A program made the translations under genes and the position numbers. Source: Megalobrama amblycephala (Eukaryota; Chordata; Actinopteri; Cypriniformes; Xenocyprididae). Taken from it: a DNA stretch of 64,000 nt. Where the stretch lies: the NCBI RefSeq assembly GCF_018812025.1, contig NC_063058.1, positions 18,283,797 through 18,347,796 on the forward strand. Direction: 5' to 3'. The first letter of the stretch is position 1, and every line of letters begins with the position of its first letter. Below the pieces are notes generated by a model. It did no database searches and was not told the DNA's origin. It saw only the letters and a list, made by a program, of their open reading frames with translations. This document shows positions 35,497 to 46,053 of the stretch, piece after piece.

Positions 35497-35657
35497 TGTT
35501 CTTATAAAATGAGCATTTTTATTAAGCTTGTATGTTTATGTTCAGTTATTTTACTTTAATGGCAATGAAAAATACCTATTAATTGCCATTAAAGTGAAAT
35601 TACTGAATTACTGAACATACAAGCTTGATAAAAATGATCATTTTATAAGAAAATTCA
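35497..35657. repeat. 160-bp palindrome
   Basis: TTCTTATAAAATGAGCATTT at the left pairs with AATGATCATTTTATAAGAA at the right. CAAGCTTGTATGTT-type and TTTAATGGCAAT / ATTGCCATTAAA segments also pair, leaving a loop of a few bases. It lies between short AT repeats at 35427-35455 and 35660-35672. Confidence 0.85.
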
Positions 35658-37739
35658 TATTATATATATATATAATCTTTTCATTTTTTATATTATTTAA
35701 TATTAATTAATGATACATTATTATTATATTACTATAAATTATTAAAGAAATATATCAATTTATAAAGGTACTCTCCAACAAACAAAAGGTACTCACCGAT
35801 TTATAAAGGTATCACTGACAAATATATACCAACCAACCAGATGCTTCTGAAAATAAGTAGTGTTGCTCATCCCTTCACAATACTACAAAATCTATGTCTT
35901 ATAATGTAATTTGAGCTCTGTTCACTTCCTGTCCCCAAGCATTACTCGTGAGCTGATTGTGGAGATGATACATAAACGATTTGAATTTCAATTACTAGCT
36001 AGCTGATTTTACAAAAGCACAATGGCAGAAAGTGAACCACCCAATTCACATTTCCTATACCTTTGGGCCTGTAACCAGGTGACTGTGCATATTTGACACA
36101 GTCGTGGCATCAGAGCCTTGAGCGGACAACACACGTTCAAATTACACAGCGTCTCATTTGCTGAACAGCTCAGCAAGCGCGACCTGAGTTCCTAAAATAA
36201 TGTGACAGGTACAAGACTAGATGTCTGTGAAGAAAAGGAATCAATTGCGAACGTGAGTGTACGTTTCCCTTTAATCAACAAAACGTAACACATATCCGTC
36301 ACACTTGGGCATAATATGGACCCGGCAACCACAACAATTGTTTTGCTCCCTTAAGGTTTCTCACACAAAGGTACCTCTCGTATCAATATTGGTCAGGGGA
36401 CCCTCCTGCGCCTCCAGAGGCTCAGTATTAAATTTGGGCTCTTTGTGCAGCCGGGGGATTTCCAGCCTGTGAAACGGTGAGATGGATGGGAATGGGCATT
36501 GCTCCTCTGGGCAGAGTTACTGTCGCTGTGTGGGAAAAGGTCTCTCTTTCGCTCTCTCACACAAGCCGGGAATAACTGTCTCAGTCTTTCCTTTACCTTT
36601 AACTCAGTCTGTCTCTCTATGCCTGTCTTGTCTTCGTCTTTGGGAATAAGTAGTGTAGATACCGTTGGTCGATCAAGTGAGGAGGCGATTGTTCCATAGT
36701 GACATCGGAAGTAGATATCTTCTCCTCTCTTGTCAACTTGGTTCTGGTTATGGATCAAACTGGGCAATGGACCCAAGACTTGTGCGCCAACGTTACAGCA
36801 TTTTTCTGTTGCTTCATTAGCTTAAAGCCACATGTCGTTGGGCAATTTTTTGAAAAACATTGAATTTGAGTGAACATTAAGCAACATTTCAAGCAAAAGA
36901 GCTGGATATCTGCATATATGAGAAAACTGCATGTTATATTATAAAGATTTTTGAAGTACATTTTACAAGAAAATACTGTTTTCTATGCCTGTTTTCTACT
37001 TAGAAATGTACACATTGAATTATGAGTGAAAATGGTTTCAAAGTAAATCCTATACCATTTCTTTTTCAGTGTGTTAGCAATAAGCGTAGCTAAAATAGTC
37101 TGCAAAACTGCATGTCAAGACATTGTGTCAATAACATTTAAATCGGCAATACAATCTGACAACAATGGTATCATAATTTTTCCTTCTTATTCTCCCTCTG
37201 GTATCGTCTTCAAAAGCTTTTGCACACTCAACTTTTTTTTCATACAATGAAATTAAATGAGGACGTGCGCTGTTGAGTTGCAAAAAAATAATAAAAAAAT
37301 CATACAATAGCTTTGGCACAAATGATATTTGGATGAACTAACCATTTAAGTGAAAGGAAATGGCAACTTTCTCATTTAGACAGGCTATGATTCATTCAAA
37401 CTACAGTGCGTTATTCAATCCTATAGTCTGTCTGTTAAATGGAATTTTACAAGAGCACATGTTTATTCAGCATTCATGAGCACCCAGACGGGAAGATAAT
37501 TAGATATCCTCTCAAAAAGAAAGGAGCAACAGACAAAAAGGAAAAAAAAAGATGGCAATTCTTCTGACTGGATTCTTACATGACTGATGTGGAAGGAATG
37601 TACTGTAGTTGGGAGATCCGATGTCTCCGATACCAAATCAAGCCTGAATGATGCCTGTCTTGTCACTGTCACTATACCTGTTAAAGGCACTGACAAAGCA
37701 ACTACATTAGTGTTTTCCATTTTAAAGGGAACCTATAAT
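35658..37739. other. Mostly unique sequence, no gene recognised
   Basis: A 127-codon minus-strand frame at 36393-36776 lies in a CT/GA-rich segment and has no domain I know. Nothing else was supported. Confidence 0.35.
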
Positions 37740-38385
37740 GTCCCATTTACAAGATAGTTGTGTACTTTTTTTTTTTCAGGATTCCTTGATGAATAGAAAG
37801 TTCAAAAGAACAGCATTTATCTGAAATACAAAGCTTCTGTAGCATTATACACTACCGTTCAAAAGTTTGGGGTCAGTAAGAATTTTTATTTTTATTTTTT
37901 TGAAAAGAAATTAAAGAAATGAATACTTTTATTCAGCAAGGATGCATTAAATCAATCAAAAGTGGCAGTAAAGACATTTATAATGTTACAAAAGATTAGA
38001 TTTCAGATAAACACTGTTCTTTTGAACTTTCTATTCATCAAATAATCCTGAAAAAAAATATTGTACACAAATATTTTGTACAATTGTACACATTAAATGT
38101 TTCTTGAGCAGCAGATCAGCATATTAGAATGATTTCTGAAGGATCATGTGACACTGAAGACTGGAGTAATGATGCTGAAAATTCAGCTTTGCCATCACAG
38201 GAATAAATTACTTTGTGAAATATATTCAAATAGAAAACAGTTATTTTAAATTGTAATAATATTTCACAATATTACTGTTTTTTACTGTATTTTTAATTAA
38301 ATAAATGTAGCCTTGGTGAGCAGACGAAACTTCTTTTAAAAACATTAAAAATCTTAGTGGTTCCAAACTTTTGGACTGTACTGTA
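37740..38385 (+). mobile_element. TA-flanked MITE family, partial foldback copy
   Basis: It ends TTCCAAACTTTTGGACTGTA at 38385, the same terminus as the complete copy at 46834-47771. Inside, GGATTCCTTGATGAATAGAA near 37780 pairs with TTCTATTCATCAAATAATCC near 38028, making an inner foldback of about 280 bp. The left outer arm is missing. Confidence 0.88.
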
Positions 38386-39211
38386 CCTCGGGTCTTTAGT
38401 GACCCGGGACGTCATTCACTACCCTCCTCCTCGTTCATTTTTTTAAAGTTAGACATCAACCTTCTTGGTATTCCTCAATCAATTCATTATAAAGAATATA
38501 ACAAGAAAAAAAAAAATCATAAAATTATAAAAGAATGCCTATTTTTGTATTCATTTTTTGTAAAAATTGTATAGGGTCGCTAACGACCCGAGGTGTGTAT
38601 GAGTGTACGTATATTTATTCTGCACGACAATAATTGAATCTTAGATGACAGAATAAGTGCAATTCACCTTTATTCCACAAGGTGGCAATGTCTGATACAC
38701 AATGCTGAAGTGACGACTCATTTAGACAGAAAACGAAATAATAAGAGAAACATGAAATGGCTCAGCAATTTACTGCAGAGCGAGTACTGAATGCAATCAA
38801 ATATGACTGTAACTGTTACTGGATGGATCTGGTGAAGCTGTTAGCAATCAAAATATTGATTTTGAAGATGTTGAAAATTATATAGTTCTGAGAATATGTT
38901 TGAGATCGCGAATGGGCTCATATTCGTGACCTCAAACATAAAACTAGCCCATTATTTGCTGAATTTACTGGGAAATGAGCTCTGACGAGGACCGTGATGA
39001 TGGCATAAAACATCTGCTTAAACGGAGCCTTTCAAGCTCCAAAAGGTAACAAAATACGATTTATTTTATTCTTCTGTAATTGCTACTCTAATATCAGAGG
39101 AGTTTTATATTAACAAGACAGGTAGAGATCCTTCCGTGTTAGATATAGATCCGGGTCGATAAAGACCCGAATATGTAAGAATGATTGGTGAAACAGTCAT
39201 GCATTTAAGGG
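38386..39211 (+). mobile_element. piggyBac-like element remnant
   Basis: CGGGTCTTTAGTGACCCGG near the left edge (38389) and the inverse of CCGGGTCGATAAAGACCCG at 39151-39169 form subterminal inverted repeats. GGGTCGCTAACGACCCGAGG at 38574-38593 is a further copy. The right end (...CATTTAAGGG) abuts TTAA at 39212-39215, the piggyBac target site. Inside is a reading frame that looks like a piggyBac transposase start (38757). The left terminus is lost at the junction with the preceding MITE. Confidence 0.65.
38757..39045 (+). pseudogene. First-exon-like remnant of a piggyBac-type transposase
   Basis: ATG at 38757 starts MAQQFTAERVLNAI. This resembles the M-A-x-x-[FY]-[ST]-A-E-x-[AV]-L opening of piggyBac-derived (PGBD) proteins. 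The frame stops after 43 codons. In another frame, downstream, DVENYIV and the acidic/basic SSDEDRDDGIKHLLKRS segment recall the acidic N-terminal region of these proteins. A donor-like GTAAC follows SSSKR near 39046. No catalytic domain (DDD core) or C-terminal zinc finger is present. The fragment is broken by stops and frameshifts, so it is not functional. The assignment rests on a short stretch plus the TTAA end and is moderate. Confidence 0.5.
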
Positions 39212-39732
39212 TTAAATGCAAATGAGCTGCTGCTCCCAGCTTCCTTTCAGAAGAGGGTGGAGCTTTAAAATCTCGTGCTTCGGTTGCTCAACAACAACAA
39301 AGCTGGAGAATCTCACGCAGCCAAAATGACGACTGTCAGTAATGGTGTTCAGAGTCGGACACTGATAGAGAGACTCAAGAAGAAGTTACAACTTTTAGAA
39401 TGCAACTGGATGTTTCTGAATGGTTAGTGGATACATTTATGTAGATGCTGTGGAGTTGATTCAACTCATCGATTAGCATGTGTCGTCATGTTAATCTCTA
39501 TCCAGCATTGAATTGACCCTCGTTTGTGAAGCAGTCCAGCGTAAAATGAAGACATGGTAACAACACTCTACTACAACAACTCTTCCTCCTCTCTAAAGCA
39601 GCCCAACATGGCCTCACCCCCTTCGATGCATGTTCTCGGCGGCAAGGTTTATGTAAATTTTAGGGTTAGTGATGTCACTAACCCTGGAAGAAGCTTGTTG
39701 TAGTCCCTACCCGCCATATGTTGTAGTCCATA
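39212..39732 (-). mobile_element. TTAA-type MITE, inverse copy of 25775-26380
   Basis: AAATGCAAATGAGCTGCTGC, CAAAGCTGGAGAATCTCACG and TCAACTCATCGATTAGCATG are reverse complements of matching stretches at 26356, 26285 and 26188. The piggyBac-like element sits exactly at the TTAA within TTTAAATGCAAATGAG of this family. The copy is therefore interrupted there, and its remaining end is not visible to the left. Confidence 0.85.
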
Positions 39733-39765
39733 AACAAATAAATAAACAAAAAACCTAAAGTGACT

Positions 39766-40119
39766 TTGCCTCGACGGTAGATGTGATTGGATAACTGGAC
39801 TAACCTGGGGACCAAATTCATTGCACAGCATCTCAAATGTTGGTTTGATCATTCTAAAATTCCTGAGCCAAAGCCTGTCAACAGAATGTTTTAATATAAA
39901 GACCTCCCAGAAGCATCTCACACGATTGTGTTCCCAAACACCAGCATCTACATGCAAGATAACATAAAAGCGTCTTTTGCATTTCATCTGTGTGCTCTGA
40001 GACGTCGTTTTTGATGTAGGAAAAAGAGAGCCACAGTGGCTTCCCCAATTGCAGCAACTTCCATTTTTATTACAGATATTTTGCACCAGGAAGTGACGAT
40101 TTTGTTCTCTTGAACACAT
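39766..40119 (-). pseudogene. PIF/Harbinger-type transposase, N-terminal fragment
   Basis: A minus-strand frame of 156 codons (40119 down to 39649) contains, at residues 45-106, FWEVFILKHSVDRLWLRNF followed by FRMIKPTFEMLCNEFGPQV. The pattern W..NFRM.K.TFE.LC.E..P is the conserved N-terminal region of HARBI1-like Harbinger transposases, ahead of the DDE nuclease core. The core itself is absent. After about residue 118 the frame runs into the neighbouring MITE (its last residues PGLVTSLTLKFT are MITE-derived), so the open frame is a chimera. HARBI1-type proteins are about 350 aa; only about 70 residues are recognisable here. The role in a full element would be cut-and-paste transposition with a Myb-like partner, which is not present. 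The ATG at 40117-40119 may not be the original start. Confidence 0.6.
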
Positions 40120-40596
40120 GGTATGGAAACACTACTTTTTTGTCTTGTGCGATATTCCAAACAAAAGGTAATTTCACAACTTTGAATGGAAACATAGTTA
40201 TAGGCATTAAAATATTTATAGACCCCTGTACTATCACATCAGAAGGAAAACTTTTGCTAAATGGTAGCTAATAGTAACATCCTCCTGTCTATAGTGTCTT
40301 TAAAATGTTGACTGCAGCTCCACCTGACATCACTGGCATGCACAGAACGCTGGTCCTGTTCCCATGACTTGCTGTACAGCTCCCCAAACCTCAGTGTAAA
40401 CGAAAGCTGCATTCCTGTGCAGCTCAGTTCAGATTACCTGCTTTCTCTAAAAAGTATACCAATGTGCCCATGTGACGCAGACATAAAAATCCTCCAAAAT
40501 GATTGTTGTTGCATATTTGGCTCAGTTTGAAGCATTTATGTGACATGTTTTGTAGAAACAGACTCTCTTCTTTGTGAAAGGATTGACAGTAAACTG
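40120..40596. other. Unclassified sequence
   Basis: It may contain the remaining flank of the Harbinger element (GGAAACA-type sequence at 40130 and 40188), but no terminus is clear. Confidence 0.3.
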
Positions 40597-40797
40597 AGCC
40601 TATAAGTGGGCAGCCGCTTTGATCTCATTGTCACAGCTTCATGGGAAGCCTTTTAACGTTTCCGACATATAGGCTTTAATCTGTTATGCATTTTTTTTTA
40701 TCTGTTCCCTTAATTTTGAGGAACAAAGCACTTAGGATACTGTCATCGCTACCCATTTCAAGCTAGTTTAATGGCTGGTAGTCTCATGTTTCTCATT
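40597..40797 (+). repeat. Direct duplication, copy A
   Basis: AGCCTATAAGTGGGCAGCC..., TGATCTCATTGT, GAGGAACAAAGCACTTAGGA and CTACCCATTTCAAGCTAGTT recur in the same order and orientation at 42145-42320, with scattered substitutions. The copies are about 1.55 kb apart, and the foldback element 40802-41543 begins where the similarity ends. Confidence 0.85.
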
Positions 40798-40801
40798 TTA
40801 A

Positions 40802-41543
40802 AGGATTAGTCCACTTTTAAATACACTTTTCCTGATAAATTTACTCACCCCCATGTCATCCAAGATGTTCATGTCTTTCTTTCGTCAGTCGAAAAGAAAT
40901 GAAGGTTTTTGAGGAAAACATTCCAGGATTTTTCTCCATATAGTGGATTTCAGCGGCTACCAACAGGTTGAAGGTCCAAATTGCAGTTTCAATGCAGCTT
41001 CAAAGAGCTCTACATGATCCCAGACGAGGAATAAGAGTCCGAAACAATCGGTCATTTTCGGAAAAAAAATACAACCGTTTATGCGTTATAAACAAAATAT
41101 CGCCTTGAACGTACTTTCCATTTCCGCATTCTTCATAGTGCTTACGCTGAATGTTCTACGCCTTCCCTATTCAACTTACGGAAAAAACGAAACTGCCGCC
41201 ACGTTCGTTCCATAAGTAGAATAGGGAAGGCGTAGAACATTCAGCGTAAGCGTTATGAAGAATGCGGAAGCGGAAAGTACGTTCAAGGCGATATTTTGTT
41301 TATAAAGCATAAACGGTTGTATTTTTTTCCGAAAATGACCGATCGTTTCGCTAGATAAGACCCTTATTACTCATCTGAAATCGTTTAAAGCCCTTGAAAC
41401 TGTAATATGGACCTTCATCCTGTTGGTAGCCATTGAAATCCACTATATGGAGAAAAATCCTGGAATGTTTTCCTCAAAAACCTTCATTTCTTTTCGACTG
41501 ATGAAAGAAAGACATAAACATCTTGGATGACATGGGGTGAGTA
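40802..41543. mobile_element. TTAA foldback MITE, copy 2 (AGGATTAGTCCAC end)
   Basis: The arms 40802-41182 and 41209-41543 are inverted copies; CCTTCCCTATTCAACTTACG pairs with CATAAGTAGAATAGGGAAGG around a 26-bp loop. The outer parts match copy 1 at 12273-13117 (CATGTCATCCAAGATGTTCA, AACATTCCAGGATTTTT). The central 150-200 bp per arm is largely different. The left end follows TTAA (40798-40801). The right terminus is truncated after GGGGTGAGTA, losing about 45 bp. Confidence 0.92.
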
Positions 41544-41559
41544 CACAGTAAATCTTACT

Positions 41560-41645
41560 GTTTAAATCTCGTTTTCTTGATTTACAGCGAGTAAATCTCG
41601 TTTAATCTCGTTAAATCTCGTTTTCTTGATTTACAGCGAGTACCA
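41560..41645. repeat. Short tandem repeat (TAAATCTCGTTTTCTTGATT unit)
   Basis: TAAATCTCGTTTTCTTGATT followed by TACAGCGAGTA occurs twice, with a shortened AATCTCGTTTAATCTCGTT between. Confidence 0.9.
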
Positions 41646-41647
41646 TG

Positions 41648-42020
41648 TTTTACCATGCGTAATATCGATCTAGCTTACTGCAGTGTGCAACAAGTGTCTC
41701 ATAGTAGCCACCGAATGAACGCAGAGTAGCATTATAACAACTTTCAACACACAAATATATATAAAATGATAAAACAGCACTGTTTTACCCCACATACGCT
41801 TGACCGGAAGAAGCAGAAGCGATCCATGTGTTGCACACGTTAGCAATTAGCAACTCACATTAGCAATCGAAGCAATTCTTCCCAAGTCCCATCCCGATTC
41901 TTTTCCACCGGCTATAGGCAACACTTCCCATGATTCAGCGAAATCAAGGTGTCATTGAGCTACGCCTTTGTTTTGAATGAGTGACCTCTAGCAGCGAAAA
42001 TGTACATATTGTGCCTTTAG
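41648..42020. repeat. Probable dispersed repeat ending TATTGTGCCTTTA
   Basis: GAGTGACCTCTAGCAGCG and TGTACATATTGTGCCTTTAG resemble the right end of a common cyprinid MITE. No matching left end is seen. Confidence 0.4.
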
Positions 42021-42144
42021 AGACAATATACAAAATGAAACATTAAAATGTTATTAATTTCTCATTTTAATAAGTTAAATAATTAAGTATTTATTCATTC
42101 ATTTTAATTAATTTTTATTTTACTAAATAACTCTTCATTTTTGG

Positions 42145-42320
42145 CCTATAAGTGGGTATTCGCCACTTTGATCTCATTGTTTCATTGTTTCTGACACTTT
42201 ATTCTGTAATGCAGAATATGTTTGATCTGTTCCCTTATTTTTGAGGAACAAAGCATTTGGGATATTGTCATTGCTACCCATTTCAAACTAGTTTAACGGT
42301 TTGTAGTTTCATGTTTCAAT
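42145..42320 (+). repeat. Direct duplication, copy B
   Basis: Second copy of 40597-40797; for example GAGGAACAAAGCATTTGGGA and CTACCCATTTCAAACTAGTT. Confidence 0.85.
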
Positions 42321-43018
42321 TGGAAGTGACAACTGTACAGTCAGGTGACGGGTGAGTGGAAACCCAATCTATCCTATTAGATAGACAGCGGTTGGGAAGA
42401 ACATGTCAGAGCATCGCTCCGCGACGACACTTTGAACATCACCCTCGTCTCTTTGGTCAGAAGTTCATCCATTCCGCATTCTTGACTAAGGGATAAAGCT
42501 GCCCTAATCCCTTTTACCAGGTAGCCAAAGTTGGCAAGCGCTGCCTAAGAATTCCAGCAGCATTCCAGGTCAGGGAAGTTGCTAGGGGCCTGGCTGCACA
42601 GTCCCGCACAACAAAGGAGAAACTCCCATTCAAAGAAAAATAGGGTTTTAAAGTTCTGTGAGAAAGTCGGCTGCCACTGAGACGGGTGTCATGTGGAATG
42701 TGACACATTTGAGGAGGGCTTTGGGAGCTGTCGGCGCTCAGAGAGGCAAGGGGCCGCATGGAGCCGGCCCTCGAGGCCAGACCGGCCAGGAATCATGATG
42801 TGACTGGACTAGGCTATGCTAAATCCCATAATGAGCCAGGCCGCGGAGTGACACGAGTGGAGTGGCTTTGAGGTGAATGTCAGCTCACCTGCTGTAGTGA
42901 GCTGATGGGGGTGGCGCACGCCCCGACAGCCATCGCCTGACCTTATTAACGCAGATAATAATGGTACACCATTAACCAAAAGTTCATTTTACAATACAAT
43001 TGGGGTTACTTGACGTCG
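42321..43018. other. Unique, GC-richer island
   Basis: This is one of the few repeat-free, GC-richer stretches. The part at 42700-42960 (CCAGACCGGCCAGGAATCAT, CCTTATTAACGCAGATAATA) has the look of a conserved non-coding element. The 81-codon minus-strand frame at 42514-42759 matches no family I know. Confidence 0.35.

Positions 43019-43064
<46 letters not shown>
43019..43064. repeat. (AATC)n microsatellite
   Basis: About 11 uninterrupted TCAA/AATC units. Confidence 0.98.
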
Positions 43065-43065
<1 letters not shown>

Positions 43066-43289
43066 CACCATTGTTTTTTATTTAACAATTTATTAGTAAC
43101 AATAATTAATTATTATAAGGGTGAAAAAATGCTGTGATTTTAATGCAGATTCTTGTAAAATATCTTCAGATTGAAGAGAGATGCTTTTTCTTTAAAGTTT
43201 TAATTTTAATATGAATTATAATATGAAATAATGAAAAAAAAGTTTATGTAAAATTTACAAATGTGTGTGAAATGGTTTTATTTATGTAC

Positions 43290-43535
43290 AAAAATATTAA
43301 GCAGCACAACTGTTTTCACCATTTATAATAATAAGAAATGTTTCTTAAGCAGCAAATCAGCATATTAATGAAAAATCAGCTTTGCATCACAAGAATAAAT
43401 TACATTTTAAAATATGATAAAATAGAAAACAGTTTTTTTATAATGCAATAATATTTCACAATATTACTGTTTTTACTGTACTGTATTTTACTGTATTTTT
43501 GCTTTGGTGAGCATAAGAGCTATCTTTCAAAAATA

Positions 43536-43569
<34 letters not shown>

Positions 43570-43600
43570 TGATCCCAAACTTATGAATGGTTGAGTATAT
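43290..43600 (+). mobile_element. TA-flanked MITE family, decayed copy
   Basis: AATCAGCATATTAATGAAAA, GCATCACAAGAATAAATTAC, TTTCACAATATTACTGTTTT and CTGATCCCAAACTTATGAAT match the family at 46834-47771. It includes a 27-bp poly-A run at 43537-43563. Confidence 0.85.
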
Positions 43601-45076
43601 TTTATATTATGAAAAATAATAAGTGTGATAAAAACCATGCAAAAAAAACTGATTTAATGTATCAAAATTAAAAATTAAAATACATTTAAAAATGTGGTTT
43701 TAGACATTGTCTTAAAAAAAAAAAAAAATAGTACTCAGAACTAATTATTAATAATTATAATAATATCTTGAAAATATTTACTTTGTATTAATAGCATGCC
43801 TTTTTCTGCAAATTTCTTCTTCTTCTATTTTTACTGATATAAATACGATAAATATTTTCAGTACAATTAAATTTAAAATCAATAGCACCATTTAACCAAT
43901 AAGCCAGCAAAAAGTGATGGGAAAATGTATCATTTATGATTTATTAACTCTTTTTGTTCCACCTTCAAAACCATGAGTTGAGTTATCTATTATGTGACAT
44001 TTCCAAACCAAACCAAATATTCAACATGAAAAAATGTAGGGCATAAAGAAAAAAATAGGGTTAGTTGTGAAGTCACCCATAAGTGAAAAGAAACTAAATG
44101 AGACTATTTCATATAATATGAAGCAACCAAAAGGTCATCAATTTAGTGGCACTGCAGGTCTAGAAGAGCAAACGGCTGAGGCCTGCTTTGTTGGCAACTT
44201 GTTGCCAAAGTGGCCTTTCATAGCAAACTCAGAAGAGAAGCAGCGCTGCACCTCGAGCAATGCAAAACACTTTCTTTGATTCTGCTTTATAAGGCAGAGG
44301 AAATATGAAAAGGTGGATTTCTCAGAAATTCTCGTGGGGCATAAAAGAGGAGGGAAAACAACAACACCACACCAAGCGCAGAGCAAGCGTCAATGTTGGT
44401 TGGGTGATAGGGGCTTTTTCCACCCTGCCAACCTGGGCTCTGGGCCCATACCACATGAGAGGAGGGTGGAGCAACACGCTCGCTAAAACCCCTCATCTGC
44501 ACTATCAGAGTACTCAAGCGTTCAAGCTTCAAAAAGGATGCAAAGCTATCAAAAAAGTGGTCCATACGACTTGCGCACTATCTTCCAAGTCTTCTGAAGT
44601 CTGATAGCTTGATGTGAGAAACAGACCCAAATTAAAATTGACTGCTTCCACTCCAGGAGGCAGTAAAACAATACGACTGAATCATTCTGTCAATGAGCTG
44701 AACTTCAGAAGCAGATCAATTTGCTGTGTAAATTGATTTTTCAGATTAGAGTGAACTGGATCGACTGATTCATTTGAAAAGATGCAAATCAAAAGATTCG
44801 CACACAGCTTTCAAATGACTTAAATGGAATATAGCACATGACTCATATTGCTCACATTTATGACAGTTAAATGGCAGTTTTTTAAAGCTTGAAAGTTCCA
44901 GTCCAGGCCAGCATCTTCTAAAAGTCATAGAGGTTTGCAATGACAATTTCATTTTTGCATGCACTGTCCCTTTTATCTAAAAGTCTATGTTAGCTATGGC
45001 TAAATAGAAAATATTGTGCATTTAAACATGATATATACATTAATATGAATATTTCATATGAACATATATTTATGTA

Positions 45077-45077
<1 letters not shown>
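43601..45077. other. Unclassified sequence
   Basis: 43600-43980 is very AT-rich. 44590-44977 ends CATTTTTGCATGCACTGTCC followed by CTTTTA and is probably a decayed TTAA foldback MITE end. No gene was recognised in 44067-44604 despite overlapping frames on both strands. Confidence 0.35.

Positions 45078-45150
<73 letters not shown>
45078..45150. repeat. (TA)n microsatellite
   Basis: About 36 TA units next to the left side of the following MITE copy. Confidence 0.98.
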
Positions 45151-45151
<1 letters not shown>

Positions 45152-45153
<2 letters not shown>

Positions 45154-45473
45154 TGTATAAGATTTTTAATGTTTTTACAAGAAGTTTCGTCTGCTCAACA
45201 AGGCTACATTTATTTAATTAAAAATACAGTAAAAAACAGTAATATTGTGAAATATTATTACAATTTAAAATAACTGTTTTCTATTTGAATATATTTCACA
45301 AAGTAATTTATTCCTGTGATGCAAAGCTGAATTTTCAGCATCGTTACTCCAGTCTTCAGTGTCACATGATCCTTCAGAAATCATTCTAATATGCTGATTT
45401 GCTGCTCAATAAACATTTATGATTATTTTCAATGTTGAAAACAGTTGTGTACTTTTTTTTCAGGATTCCTTGA

Positions 45474-45504
<31 letters not shown>

Positions 45505-45930
45505 TATGTTTTTGAAAGAGGTCTTTTATGCTCATCAAGACTGTATTTGTTTGATAAAAAAATACAGTACAACTTGTAATATTGAGAATTGTTATTACTA
45601 TTTAAAGTAAGTGTTTTCTATTTTAAAATGTATTCCTGTGATGGCAAAGCTTATATATACTGTTCTTTTGAACTTTTTTATTAAATCAAAGAATCCTAAA
45701 AAAAATTTGTCACTGTTTCCACAAAAAATGTGTTCAACATTGATAATAATAAGTATTTCTATTTCTAATTCTAATAATTCTAATTCTTACTATTTCTAAT
45801 TATTAACAACTGAGTACCAGTAATAGCTGATATTAACTGAGCATCAAATCAGCATATTAGAATGAGTTGTGAAGGATCATGTGACACTGAAGACTGGAGT
45901 AATGATGCTGAAAATTTAGCTTTGGGAATC
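45152..45930. mobile_element. TA-flanked MITE family, one or two copies split by (TA)n
   Basis: 45160-45472 follows the left arm of the complete element (AAGTTTCGTCTGCTCAACAA, TCACATGATCCTTCAGAAAT). After (TA)n at 45473-45495 the next part (GAGGTCTTTTATGCTCATCA, then TCATGTGACACTGAAGACTG at 45878) is a more diverged copy. Frames here reading IYIYIY are from the TA tracts. Confidence 0.85.
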
Positions 45931-46011
45931 AGCAATTCATGAATTCATTTATTATTTTATAATAAAATAATTATAAATTATTTTATAATAATAATTTATG
46001 TTATAATTTAT

Positions 46012-46053
<42 letters not shown>

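Noticed and set aside
36393..36776. 127-codon minus-strand frame
   Set aside because: It lies in CT/GA-rich DNA that is open on both strands; no domain was recognised.
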